Positions 11,569 through 22,700 of a stretch of 31,060 nt of DNA are shown here, one piece after another (the first letter of the stretch is position 1; the number at the start of each line of letters is the position of its first letter). The DNA is from Spirogloea muscicola. Its lineage: Eukaryota; Streptophyta; Zygnematophyceae; Spirogloeales; Spirogloeaceae. The DNA is taken from NCBI GenBank assembly GCA_009602725.1, contig WELB01000129.1:224221-255280 (forward strand). Direction: 5' to 3'. The translations under genes were made by a program, and so were the position numbers. The notes below the pieces were generated by a model, which did no database searches, was not told the DNA's origin, and saw only the letters and a list, made by a program, of their open reading frames with translations.

Positions 11569-11625
11569 CTTGGAAGAAGAAGTGGCACTCCCAATGGGGG
11601 CACTCCTCCTTGGGAGTGCCACAGA
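11569..11625. repeat. Tail-to-tail palindrome of LINE termini
   Basis: GTGGCACTCCCAA (11582-11594) and TTGGGAGTGCCAC (11610-11622) are a perfect 13-bp inverted repeat around a 15-nt centre. Each arm is the terminal part of a type B tail, one on each strand, so two opposite insertions meet by their 3' ends. Confidence 0.85.
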
Positions 11626-11639
11626 CTCGGAAGAGCCTT

Positions 11640-11715
11640 TCCTCCGACCTTTGTCAATTCTCTTCGGGCTGGCTTTTCACAGCCCTTGCCCCCATTGGGA
11701 GTGCCACCTCTCTCT
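11640..11715 (+). repeat. LINE 3' tail, type B
   Basis: It contains TTTGTCAATTC, GGGCTGGCTTTTCACAGCCC and CCCCCATTGGGAGTGCCAC. It ends in CTCTCTCTCC, about 230 nt before the start of the PLP enzyme gene. Confidence 0.8.
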
Positions 11716-11945
11716 CCATATCATGTACAGTAGGCTTGTTTAGTTTGCACTAGACTTTGCCAGAACAATGTGTTGGCTTGAATAGGCCTCCCTTTCAATT
11801 CATGCCCCCCGCGCGCCTTCTCTCTTTCCTCCCGAGAGCCACTTCTCTGCCGCAGAGGCGCGCGCGCTCGGCGGCAGGCCGCGGGCGGGCCCCGCCATGC
11901 TGCGCCTCCGCGCCGCNAGCCACTTCTCTGCCGCGCTGCGCCGCC

Positions 11946-14235
11946 ATGCCGTCTCCGCCCGCCGCCGCCACTGCTGCCGCCGCCGCGCCCACCGCGGCCG
12001 GCGACGACTTCGCGGCCGCCCTGCCCGTCCTCTCGCTCCCGGAGGTAAGCTCCTCCTCCTCGCCACTCACAGCCGCCGCCCGCTTTGGTCGAGCTCACGT
12101 CTCTTCCTCGCCTCCCGCCCGCTCCAGCACCTCGGCCGCATGGCCAGGCCCCCGGTAGGCAGCTGCTCCTCCTCCTCGCCGGCGCGGCCCGCCGCGCCTG
12201 ACCCCCGGCGCGCAGGTGATGCGCAGGCTGCAGGACGGCGTGCACGCCCACGCCGCGTCGTCGTACCGCGCCATGTACAGCAGCGTGCTGGGCGGGCTCA
12301 CCACCGACCCCGCGGCCATGGTCGTCAACTTGGACGACCACATGTGCCACCGCGGCCACGCCGTCTTTGACACCGCCACCATCTGGAACGGGTGCGCACG
12401 GCATCGGCTGCACTGCTCTGCTTCGCCTGACTTCAACGGCTGGCCCCGCCGCAGCCAGAGAGGTGGCCTTTACGCTGTGGCCGCTGCCCACGTTTGGGTG
12501 CTTGTGCTTCCAGCTACCTGTACGAGCTGGACGCGCACCTCGACCGCATCCTGCGCTCGGCGGCCAGCGCTAAGATACAGCCGCCGTTTCCCCGGGACCA
12601 CCTGCGGAGCATCCTCCTGCGGCTTGCAAGCGTGTCAGGGGTCAAAGTTGGCCATCTGCGCTTCTGGCTGTCTGCCGGGCCTGGGGGCTTCCTGCTCACC
12701 CCCAAAGAGTGCGTCCCTTTTGCTCCGCTTGCTATCGCAAGGCCGTGCCTGCCCTCCTGCGTGCTCAGCTGTGGGAGGAGGTCTTCTCTGTTGCCGCCGC
12801 ATTGTGCAGGGCAGTATCAGCTTTGCCGCATTATTTGACAAATGCGGGTAAGAACTGGCAGCTAACAGCCACTGTCTGTCAAGCTCAGAAGCTTAGCAGC
12901 TCACACTTTCCCAGCCCGACCACTGCAACAAGAGCCCTGTTGTGACCAACGCCGTGAGCTGTGAGGCCCTGCAGGTGCATCCAATCCGCATTCTATGCAA
13001 TTTCCATTGCTGAGAAGCACTACCCAGACCCAGATGAAGGTGTCATTGTGGTAAGTCATTCGCTCTGCCAGCCCAGCTTCAAGATTGACCAGAGGAAGCC
13101 CCCAAGAGCAGAAGGGCTTTCAAAGAGGCCGTGAGCTGACTTAGGCACGGGCCAATCAGGTCACGTCCACAGTGCCCATCAAGCCACCAGAATTTGCGAC
13201 GGTGAAGAGCGTCAACTACCTTCCAAATGCCCTGATGCAAGTGGAAGCAGAGGAGCAGGGTGCCTTCACGGGCATCTGGCTGGACCAAGAGGGTTATGTG
13301 GCAGAGGGTCCCAACATGAATGTTGCTGTGAGCAAGCCGCCAGCTCCCTCCTGTACCTTGAGTGCATCAAGGTCATTGTTGGGCAAGAAATGGTGCTATC
13401 TGCTGGTGTCACCACTTTGATGTTCGATGCCCATTTGGAAGTTCTTGGTTGACCTCCTCTGAGGCCACTATTCCAGTACTGGAGCCAACTCTGTCTTAGT
13501 CTGCAAGCAAAGTCTGTAACCCTGCTCATGCTACTTCTGGGTCAGTGCAGTTTGTGGATGCATCTGGGGCGCTCTTGATCCCCCCCTTTGACAGGGTATG
13601 TTAAACCTGTGTTGCACCCTTGACCAGGAGACTGCTTGATGTGCCAGTGCCTGCGGTGGCTGGCAGGAGTTTTGTTTTCCAGACTCACAGCTTAAGCACA
13701 TCAGGAGGCAGTACATAGTGTTGCTCTGATTATCCAGTCATGTGATGCAGGTCCTTGCAGGCTGCACCGCCAAGCGCGTGATCCAGCTGGCAGCTAAGGT
13801 CCAGAAGCAAGGGCTAATTGACACCATCCGCATTGGGCGGGTGAGCGTGAAGGAGGCGCGTGCAGCCCCTGAAATGATGCTCATTGGAAGTGGCAGCCTG
13901 GTGACCCCTGTTGTGGAGTGGGACAGAGTACCTGTTGGAAGCGGTGCATTGCATCACCCGAGCATCTTGTTTCAGAAGATGTTTGGCGAGCTTGTTCCCT
14001 ATGCCTGCTTCTGTTGCACTGTTGAAAAATACTAGTGCAGCACATGACTCGAAGCACATGCACGTGCATTTGCCAATGCCTGAGGCCCCCTTGTGACTCA
14101 GAAGAGGATGACTGTGCAGGACTACCAGGCAAAGCGACCTTGGCGATACGGAAGCTCATGCAGGATGACATGGAATATTCAGATTCGCCCCTCCGCATCA
14201 AAATTGCAACCGAGGCTGCAAAATTGACAAGCTAG
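11946..14235 (+). CDS. ADCL: Class-IV PLP enzyme: aminodeoxychorismate lyase / D-amino acid transaminase type
   Basis: Eight exons join in phase: 11946-12044, 12216-12391, 12514-12708, 12975-13050, 13160-13327, 13551-13595, 13751-13943 and 14120-14235, giving 355 residues. The protein aligns along its length with the plant enzyme described both as aminodeoxychorismate lyase (makes p-aminobenzoate for folate, in plastids) and as D-amino acid transaminase. Visible landmarks are DDHMCHRGHAVFDT (residues 74-86), YLYELDAHLDRILRSA, Lys198 in ATVKSVNYLPN (expected Schiff-base lysine), Glu231 in AEGPNMNV (expected to contact the PLP ring nitrogen) and AGCTAKRVIQLA. All introns are GT-AG. The Ala-rich first exon may be part of a plastid transit peptide. 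An upstream ATG at 11897 would be in frame only if the N at 11917 is a spurious base. Which of the two activities dominates cannot be told from sequence. A 27-nt in-phase optional exon at about 12126-12152 is possible but not needed. Confidence 0.92.
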
Positions 14236-15285
14236 TGCTCGGCACGAAAACATGTATTATTTGAGTTGCGTTACCTAAGTATGCTTTGCGAATGAGCAAA
14301 AACAGCATACCTTACCCCCTGGTTGCATTTGCCACCAAGATATGGATGACCCGCATATCATGAGTGCAATTTAGGAAGTCATAAGCGTCACAGTTCAGAG
14401 TGGATTCCAGGCAATCGCAGTATGCATGGTGCCCAGCCCTAGAATCAAGAGGGAGACGTCACAGAGATTTGCTCCCACTATTTATCAGGCATTCTGTAAG
14501 CCAAGAAGCCAAGCACCTTCCAGGGCAAAGACAAGGCTATCAAGATCTGAATTCTTGTACAATAATTGGAGTGAGCATCTCAACTTGAGCAGGATAATGT
14601 ACACTTCTCATGTCAAACAGCTACACACCCTTCATACAAGTCGAATGCATGAATGCATGCAATTGATTGCACGTGGAAAGAGAGCCTGGAGAGGCCTCTA
14701 TGGCGCTGCTTGTCCAATGCCAGGCGGCCAGAGCTGCTAACAGAGGTGTAACAGCTGCTATGGCAGGTTGTACTGAGCACTAGTGCAACTCAGGAGCCAA
14801 GCCCTCTCGTTTTCTGAGAGCAACTCCAGAAATGTGGCAGTGCCAACCGTGAGTTGAGCTGCATCCTGGGCACTGGGAACCTTAGCAGCACGCCACGTTT
14901 CTCCTGTGCAAAATGTGGCCAGCTTCACAGCTAGGCTTTCGCACTGGCACTGTCTGCCTTGGCTGCCAGCTGAAAGGTGGAACTGCTGCAGGGAGCCGCG
15001 CCGCTTGCTGCCGCCCACGGCCGCCCGCAGAAGGCCTCCCACAGCGGCTGTGGGAGCCCTTCCAGTGCAACTGCCGCTGTGCTGGTCCTGCTCACCTGTA
15101 AGCTTGTGAATTGCCTGCATTGGCCTCGATCGTACTGTGGCACTCTGGCGGCGCTACAGGTATTCCGTGCTCACAAGCTCGCAAGAGCTACATGTTAGCA
15201 TGGCGAGTGACGGACGCCGCGAGCGTGGTGTGTGGCGGTACTGGTTGGCGCGGGGGTTGCCAGCGTTACTGGCATCAGCCCTGCG
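14236..15285. other. Intergenic / convergent 3' UTR region
   Basis: This lies between the convergent ends of the PLP enzyme and PYM genes. I see no further gene. CTCCCACAG-CGG-CTGTGGGAG near 15037-15058 is a perfect 9-bp stem with a 3-nt loop, perhaps part of a 3' UTR. Confidence 0.5.
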
Positions 15286-15668
15286 TCAGCTGCCGGCGTT
15301 GGTCTCCAGCGCAGCCAGTTCCTGCTGCCAGCCAGCGAGCTTCTGGGCGCGCTCCTCGTCTGCACTCGACAGCGCGCCCTCGCCGGCCTCCTTGGATTCC
15401 GCCTGGCGGATCTGTGCTCCGGCGAGCATCGCCGAGCAGCAACCAGGAGACCATCAGAAGCTGCGCATGCAAGCACACATCTCCCAGCACAGCTCGCAGC
15501 AGCATGGCCTCAGAAGGACAGAGCTGGAGAAGTCGTGAAGCGGTCTCTCGCCTTCTTCCTCAGCGCTCGTATGCGCTTGGCGACGTCGTCTTTGGGGTCA
15601 GCCCCCTCGGCGGCGCCGGCGGCGGCCGCGGGCGCTGCAGCCGCCGGCTCCTCGGCGACTCGCAGGCC

Positions 15669-15674
<6 letters not shown>
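15286..15674 (-). CDS. PYM: PYM (partner of Y14-Mago), C-terminal part
   Basis: Two exons are readable on the minus strand, 15674-15552 and 15411-15286. They join to AKRIRALRKK|IRQAESK, then a short acidic stretch, ERAQKLAGWQQELAALE and stop. This matches the C-terminal helix of plant PYM (IRALKKKIR...LEEWRQEL), an exon-junction-complex disassembly factor that binds ribosomes. The intron (140 nt) would be GC-AG: the exon ends AAGAAG before GCGAGAG and the acceptor is CACAG. No GT donor nearby keeps the match. The N-terminal Mago/Y14-binding motif is not visible and should lie in the gap. The ATG at 15674-15672 sits directly against a 26-T run and the gap, so it is probably an internal Met or an artefact. 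The gene diverges from Snu114. Confidence 0.75.
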
Positions 15675-15699
<25 letters not shown>

Positions 15700-16527
15700 N
15701 NNNNNNNNNNNNNNNNNNNNNNNNNNNNNNNNNNNNNNNNNNNNNNNNNNNNNNNNNNNNNNNNNNNNNNNNNNNNNNNNNNNNNNNNNNNNNNNNNNNN
15801 NNNNNNNNNNNNNNNNNNNNNNNNNNNNNNNNNNNNNNNNNNNNNNNNNNNNNNNNNNNNNNNNNNNNNNNNNNNNNNNNNNNNNNNNNNNNNNNNNNNN
15901 NNNNNNNNNNNNNNNNNNNNNNNNNNNNNNNNNNNNNNNNNNNNNNNNNNNNNNNNNNNNNNNNNNNNNNNNNNNNNNNNNNNNNNNNNNNNNNNNNNNN
16001 NNNNNNNNNNNNNNNNNNNNNNNNNNNNNNNNNNNNNNNNNNNNNNNNNNNNNNNNNNNNNNNNNNNNNNNNNNNNNNNNNNNNNNNNNNNNNNNNNNNN
16101 NNNNNNNNNNNNNNNNNNNNNNNNNNNNNNNNNNNNNNNNNNNNNNNNNNNNNNNNNNNNNNNNNNNNNNNNNNNNNNNNNNNNNNNNNNNNNNNNNNNN
16201 NNNNNNNNNNNNNNNNNNNNNNNNNNNNNNNNNNNNNNNNNNNNNNNNNNNNNNNNNNNNNNNNNNNNNNNNNNNNNNNNNNNNNNNNNNNNNNNNNNNN
16301 NNNNNNNNNNNNNNNNNNNNNNNNNNNNNNNNNNNNNNNNNNNNNNNNNNNNNNNNNNNNNNNNNNNNNNNNNNNNNNNNNNNNNNNNNNNNNNNNNNNN
16401 NNNNNNNNNNNNNNNNNNNNNNNNNNNNNNNNNNNNNNNNNNNNNNNNNNNNNNNNNNNNNNNNNNNNNNNNNNNNNNNNNNNNNNNNNNNNNNNNNNNN
16501 NNNNNNNNNNNNNNNNNNNNNNNNNNN
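15674..16527. other. Assembly gap with poly-T edge
   Basis: A run of 26 T (15674-15699) is followed by 828 N. The gap hides the 5' parts of PYM and Snu114 and any shared promoter. Open frames crossing it are artefacts. Confidence 0.98.
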
Positions 16528-19500
16528 GGCGGCGGGCCGCGCGGCGGTGGCGCCGGCGTTCCTTGCGGGGCTGGCGCGCAACGCGGGCCTGGTGCGCAGC
16601 GTGGCGGTGGCGGGGCAGCTGCACGCCGGCAAGACGCTGCTGCTGGACATGCTGGTGGAGCAGACGCACCCGGGCCTGCGCACGCTGGACGCCGGCTCCG
16701 AGCGCCACCTGCGCTTCACTGACACGCGCCTGGACGAGCAGGAGCGCGGCATCAGCGTCAAGGCCGCGCCGCTCTCGCTGGCGCTGCCCGACGGCGCGGG
16801 CAAGCACTTCCTCGTCAACCTCATGGACACGCCCGGCCACCCCGACTTCTCCGACGAGCTCTGCGCCGCCGTGCGCCTCGCCGACGGCCTCCTGCTGGTC
16901 GTGGACGCCGTCGAGGGCGCCATGGTCGGCACGGAGCGCGCCATCAAGCACGCGCTGCAGGAGCGCCTGCCCGTCGTCGCCGTCATCAACAAGGTGGACC
17001 GCCTCATCACCGAGCTCAAGCTGCCGCCGGCCGACGCCTACCACAAGCTGCGGCACACGCTGGAGGAGCTCAACGTGCTGCTGGCCACGTACGGCGGCGG
17101 CGAGGCCCCGCCGCTCGACCCCACCGCCGGCAACGTGGCCTTCGCCAGCGCCGCCGCCGGCTGGTCCTTCACGCTGCCCTCCTTCGCCGAGCTGTACCGC
17201 GACATCCACGGCGTGCCGCTGGACGCGCAGCGCCTCGCCGGCAAGCTCTGGGGCGACGTCTACTACCACTCCGACACCCGCACCTTCCGCGGCAAGCCGC
17301 CGGCCAAGGGCGGGGAGCGCTCGTTCGTCCAGTTCGTGCTGGAGCCGCTGTACAAGATCTACTCACAGGTCGTCGGGGAGCACCGGAAGAGCGTGGAGGC
17401 AACGCTGGCGGAGCTGGGCTGCCGCCTCAAGCCGTCAGCGTACTCGCTCAACGTGAAGCCGCTGCTCAAGCTCGTGTGCACGACCGTCTTCGGTACAGCG
17501 ACCGGCCTCACCGACATGCTCGTCCGGCACCTGCCGAGCGCGCGAGACGCGGGGCGCACCAAGGCAGAGCACCTCTACACGGGTCCGCAGGACAGCGCCG
17601 CGGCGCGCGGCATAGCAGAGTGCGACCCAGAGGGCCCGCTCGTGGTGCACGTCGCCAAGCTGTACCCCAAGCCGGACTGCAGCATGTTCGACGCGCTTGG
17701 GCGCGTGCTGAGCGGCACAGTGCGCGTGGGGCAGGCCGTGCGCGTGCTCGGCGAGGGCTACGCACCGGGCGAGGACGAGGAGGACTGCACGACCAAGGAG
17801 GTGACCCGCCTCTGGCTGCTGCAGGCGCGCTACCGCCTGCCCATCGCTGAGGGGCCCGCCGGGTCCTGGGTGTTGCTGGAGGGCGTCGATGCGTCCATCC
17901 ACAAGACCGCCACCATCATGAGCGCAGCGCACATGGATGCCGAGGATGCGTACATCATCCGCCCGTTGCGCTTCAACACCGCCAGCGTGGTGAAGACGGC
18001 CGCCGAGCCGCTGAACCCGTCGGAGTTGCCCAAGATGGTGGAGGGCCTGCGCAAGATCAACAAGAGCTACCCGCTGGCCGTGACGCGCGTCGAGGAGTCG
18101 GGCGAGCACACCATCCTCGGCACTGGCGAGCTCTTCCTCGACTCCGTCATGAAGGACCTCCGCGACCTCTATGCTGAGGTTGAGGTCAAGGTGAGCATAA
18201 AAGGCAGGGCTCCTCTGTATCAGCTCTGCCACTGCCGTCCTTTGTCTTTGCTTTGACGGCTCCATAGCATTTCAATGGCTCTGACTTCTGTCTGGAGCTG
18301 GTCATGCGGCGGCTGTCATTGGCAGGTGGCGGACCCTGTGGTGTCCTTCTGTGAGACGGTGGTGGAGACATCGTCACTCAAGTGCTTTGCTGAGACGCCC
18401 AACAAGAAAAACAAGCTCACCATGGTGATGACCTACACAACTGGTCCTCGCTACCTGGTCACTATGCAAACTAGATTTGCAGAAAGTAGTCGGCTCTCCA
18501 CTTTTGTGTGTGTGTGATTTGAGATTCGCTGGACCTTTGACCACATTTGCAGATAGCTGAGCCGCTGGAGAAGGGCCTGGCAGAGGATATTGAGAATGGC
18601 GTGGTGAGCATGGACTGGCCACGCAAGCGCCTAGGTGACTTCTTCCAGACCAAGTATGACTGGGACCTGCTGGCGGCACGCTCTGTGTGGGCCTTTGGTC
18701 CGGACAAGCAGGTGTGCAAGATAGCCCTCAATGCTGAATTGGTGTAGTCTCCGGCAAGTGAGGTTGCTCTCCAGTTTGTCAGTTAGTCAATCAGGGGTTA
18801 CATCAAGCAGGCAGAGCTGCAGTTGACCCCCGTACTGATATGCGACCATGACTTGATGCTATGATTCAGGGTCCGAATGTTTTGTTGGACGACACGTTGC
18901 CCAGCGAGGTTGATAAGAGCCTGCTGAACGCGGTCAAGGACAGCATCGTGGCCGGCTTTCAGTGGGGCGCACGCGAGGGCCCACTGTGCGATGAACCCAT
19001 CCGCAATGTCAAGGTCAAGATTCTGGATGCCCAGGTTGCGCCGGAGCCACTCATGCGTGGTGGCGGCCAGCTCATCCCAACTGCTCGCCGGGTTGCGTAC
19101 TCGGCATTCCTCATGGCCTCTCCGCGCCTCATGGAGCCTGTCTACTACGTTGAGGTACTTACTTGCCTTGTACCTGCTCCTGCTTCTGCTATCAATTTCA
19201 TTTGAAGATAGCCACTTAAAGAAGGACTACCTCACTCCCTTTCCTGCCCGCCTTCTTGAAATGTGTCGCAGATCCAGACACCTGCAGATTGCATGTCTGC
19301 AATCTATACTGTGCTCTCCAGGAGGCGTGGTCACGTTACTGGAGACATTCCAAAGCCCGGCACGCCAGCGTATACAGTCAAGGTGTGCGCACGTCTTCAG
19401 TTGCTATGGGCCTTGAGGAGTGTCAGTTGTTACGAGTAGAGCGTGTGGGCCTTGACCAGTGTTATTGTCACGAGCAAAGCTTGCTTCGTTGCTCGTCTTA

Positions 19501-20060
19501 GCACATGTGTTGCCAGAATGTGGTTGTCGCTCCTTCATCAGTACCGAATTACTGGTGCTTTGGCATGCGGCAGGCATTCTTGCCTGTCATTGAGTCCTTC
19601 GGCTTCGAGACGGACCTGAGGTACCACACGCAGGGCCAAGCATTCTGCCTGTCTGTCTTTGACCACTGGGCAGTGGTGCCTGGGGACCCGTTGGACAAGA
19701 GCATTGTGCTGCGGCCTCTGGAGCCGGCGCCGGCACCTCATCTTGCCCGTGAATTCATGGTGAAGACCCGCCGCCGGAAGGTGCGAACTGGATCTCCTTT
19801 TCCATACTGCATCTCAGTATAGGTCCATGCATGATGGCCCTGCATTGTCACCTGCTGCTTTCCTCTTGTACTCGCATAACACAGATCTACCAGACATGAT
19901 GCACAAATTGGGTGGTACACTTTTTGGTTCTTCAATAGCACATTACCATGGTGCTTGGTTGCAGGGCATGAGTGAGGATGTGAGCATCAACAAGTTCTTC
20001 GATGACCCCATGTTGCTGGAGCTGGCTCGGCAAGATGCTGATCTTCAACACATCCTTTAG
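16528..20060 (+). CDS. SNU114: U5 snRNP GTPase Snu114 / EFTUD2, N-terminally incomplete
   Basis: This is the EF-2-like GTPase of the U5 snRNP that controls Brr2 during spliceosome activation and disassembly. Seven exons join in phase 0: 16528-18190, 18326-18424, 18553-18711, 18870-19154, 19272-19382, 19574-19780 and 19965-20060, about 872 residues. Against the roughly 970-residue family length, about 100 N-terminal residues (acidic region) are missing in the gap. G1 is GQLHAGKT (16613-16636), G3 DTPGH (16826-16840) and G4 NKVD (16988-16999). Later blocks are near-identical to the family: [96 protein letters not shown] and [15 protein letters not shown]. All six introns are GT-AG, 117-191 nt. 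The first exon is very GC-rich; later ones less so. Confidence 0.97.
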
Positions 20061-21835
20061 GCCGCTTTGCAAATCAAACTCCCATATACAATTCTTTTGA
20101 GGAAGCACCAAGAGAACTTCCTCCCAGTGTGAATAAGCGACTGTCAAGTGCCACCTGAGCTGCCTTATGTGCTCACCAATGCACAGCTCAGGTTGTGGGT
20201 TGTCGTGCCTGCAAGACTCAATCTGCTTTCAGTTGTCCAGTCACACGCGTCGGTATAATAGCAGTGAGATGCTTGAGGATACTTGGTATCATGTCAGCAA
20301 GCAAAAGAGCTGTAGCTAATGACGCTAGGCTGTTGGCAGCAAAATCTCTTGGATGGTGGTGGTTGCTTACCTCATCCGCAATCAAGACGAGTGGGTCCAT
20401 CTTGTAGCAAGTTGCTGAGCACAGGGCCAAATTCACCAACAGGCCCTCAGCATTGTCATTGTATGTGCGTCGCTGCTTTGTCTGCTCTCCCCTGTCCTCC
20501 CACCTGCTGATTTTCTCTCAATGCCCCGCTGCTTGGCTACTGGTGGCAGCTGCAGCAGCGGCAGCAGCGACAGACCCTGCAAGCAAGGCCGAGGTTGCAC
20601 GCATGGGTGTCAGAGAGCCCCTAAGCACGGCGCAAGTTGGGCATACGGAGGCCATGGTGGTTAAAAGGAGGTGTGGCAAGGCGAGTGGAAGTGCAAGCTG
20701 TTGATGCTGCGACTCAAGCAGCTTCTCTTAGGGCAATCTTCGGCCAACTGAGTACATTGGCAACAACAGATGCAGTTGTTGATGCTTACTGTCAGCAGCA
20801 GTTAACAGGAGTATGGCACATAACAACACCTAACGTGACTACTCCCTAAATCAATGTTGCTGCTGCCTCGACAGCCTAACTTATCCTTCAACTGCATTTT
20901 GCAGTGGCGCCGACTTCCATTACTGTTGGCACAGCGTGCTTTGTCAAATGTTGAGCACTGTGTCACGGCGTGAGTGCCTCATGAATCACTGATGCAACAG
21001 CCATCGCCCCCTTCTGAAAGGGCTTCTTCCTGCTGGGTGCTCCATCATAGTAGGTGTTTGGCACAGCTGAGAAGAAGCTCTTTGGAAAGGGGCAATATTA
21101 ATCCCAAACTTGGCAGCTTCCGATCTTGGCGAACGTTTTTGCTACTAGCATATCTGCTTTGCAGATGTTGACTAGGAGTTACTGGGCACCCGTCCATGAC
21201 GGTCAGTTGCATAGCTGCGAAGTCCGTGTTGTCCGGCCTCTTTCGGACCCATTGACACCGAGATTCCTATTGGCTGGCCTTTCCAATGAAGAAAATAGTG
21301 GCAGACTTTTCCAGGAGATATTTCTCGCCCTTCTCTCCGTGGAATGTGTTCCTTCTTGAGCGAGACGGAACCAGAAAACAGGGGACAGACTGGTGGCTTC
21401 TCAAGGGGCGGCACAGGCTGAAGTGGAGTATAAGAAATCATCAGTCCGATAAGCACTTGTTGACTAGGATGCTGAGCTCCCAACTGTAGTAGTCAGTCAG
21501 TGTAGCTTCATGATCTGCGCTCCTTGGCCCCTTCAGATCCTGTCCAATGCTGTTGCGCCTTACTTTTAGGGTAGCTTCCCAAGGCAAATTGCCCCTTACG
21601 ACAAAGATTCTTTTTTCCGGTGAGAAACTTTACTGGCGTTGTGGCGCCGCCATCAGGCTGCGACCCCACCTCGTGGGCACCAGCCAGCAGCTGTCCCTGT
21701 AAAGAAGCGGCCACGGACTCCACACAGCAGGCCCGCAGCAAGCTGGGGCAGCGGCTGCAGCTGCAGGCAGCAACAGGGCTGCGCCCCTCTTGGGCTTCAC
21801 CGATTCCCACCTCAGGTGGGGTCTCAGCCCACGAC
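20061..21835. other. Intergenic, no recognised complete gene
   Basis: Apart from the candidate exon below I find no supported gene. Near 20700-20849 a plus-strand frame looks coding-like (VDAATQAASLRAIFGQLSTL) but has no identifiable partner exons or family. Near 21165-21180 and 21449-21465 the plus strand reads QMLTRSY and KHLLTRM, faint echoes of the LINE C-terminus, too short to call. A GGCCCCTTC block near 21527 resembles a tail 3' UTR. Confidence 0.35.
20371..20472 (-). other. Candidate internal exon of an unrecognised gene
   Basis: This is a 34-codon open stretch on the minus strand. It is bounded by an acceptor (CAAAGCAG) and a donor (GAG|GTAAGC) and is in phase 0 at both ends. It encodes TYNDNAEGLLVNLALCSATC, then a segment ending DPLVLIADE. 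The composition looks like a folded protein, but I do not recognise a family and cannot chain it to neighbours without stops. It could be a relic exon. Confidence 0.3.
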
Positions 21836-21915
21836 ACAACAGCTCTTTCCAAAATATATAAGGCAGGCGCTTTGAAAAGCCAGCCCAGAAAGAAGGACAA
21901 GGTCCCAAGGGCTGT
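21836..21915 (-). repeat. Diverged LINE 3' tail
   Basis: The minus strand reads CCTTGTCCTTC, TTTCTGGGCTGGCTTTTCA, then GCCTGCC, a degraded hairpin module. Confidence 0.5.
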
Positions 21916-21979
21916 AAGGCGCCTTAAGCACACAGCTTTGCGGCGCCAAGGCTTGCAGTGCTTCTCGTGCCACCCCGCC

Positions 21980-22434
21980 TCAGGATTATTTTCGTGTATT
22001 TGGAAAAACCAAAGGCCAGTACAAAGGCAAGCACATTTGTATGACGTACATCACCCACTGAAAATAACCCGCTCAGTAGGGGTCAACACATAAAGGTCGC
22101 TAATTGATGCCTGAATACCAGATGGCATATTTGAAGTCCTTCTGCCACCAACTAGAGCTCGTCCAGCTTTCTGGTGCAAAGCATGAGCCTGAGCACGCTG
22201 CAAATAGGCCGACACTCGGCGTCGCAAGACCGACAAACATGCAGCCGGCAAGCCCATCTCAGCCGGAAGCACATCTGCGCATTGTGCATAGCCTAGATTG
22301 GTAAATGCTGAAGGAGAATGTGGAATCGAGGACCTAAACAGCCAAGAAATTTGACTGCAGCTGGCAGGAGCTGATTGCAGTGGGGGTATTCGAAGCAATG
22401 CTGCAGCTTTCTCTGTTCTGCACAACCAGGGGTC
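21980..22434 (-). pseudogene. LINE C-terminal fragment with family C tail, copy E
   Basis: From 22434 down it encodes AEQRKLQH and LLPAAVKFLGCLGPRFHILL, the end of the RLE in copy C. After a frameshift come RVSAYLQRAQAHALHQKAG and SISDLYVLT. The family C 3' UTR follows, with the conserved TGGCC...TTT...ATACACGAAA end near 21985. 5'-truncated. Confidence 0.75.
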
Positions 22435-22700
22435 CTCCAGGAAACATTCGTGTATTTTAAACGAAGGCCAAAATGGCCAAGTACAAAGACAAGCACATCT
22501 GAAGACGTATATCACCCACCACTAATTGATCCGCTCAGTAAGCACGGGTAAACACATAAAGGTCGCTAAGCGATGCCTGAATAGCAGAGTGCAAATACCA
22601 AGCCCTCCTGCCACCAACTAGCAGCTCGCCCACTTTTGTGGTGCAAAGCATGAGCCTGAGCATGCTGCTTTTTTCTCTCTTTCTTGCTGCAAACAGGGGA
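22435..22700 (-). pseudogene. LINE C-terminal fragment with family C tail, copy F
   Basis: It has the same tail as copy E (TGGCCATTTTGGCC near 22466-22480). The C-terminal part ends SLSDLYVFTRAY. The coding part is split by a pyrimidine-rich insert (about 22668-22690) between two GCTGC copies, after which the similarity fades. It lies directly behind copy E in the same orientation. Confidence 0.7.

Noticed and set aside
12126-12152. A 27-nt extra exon (H-L-G-R-M-A-R-P-P) in the PLP enzyme gene
   Set aside because: It has usable splice sites and keeps the frame, but the family match is continuous from LPE to VMRR without it.
15111-17456. Very long open frames spanning the N gap on both strands
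   Set aside because: They exist only because N codons are not stops. On the plus strand the real coding frame right of the gap is Snu114; on the minus strand PYM lies left of the gap.
19932-20147. Minus-strand ORF overlapping the last Snu114 exon
   Set aside because: It is antisense to a well-supported coding exon and has no domain of its own.
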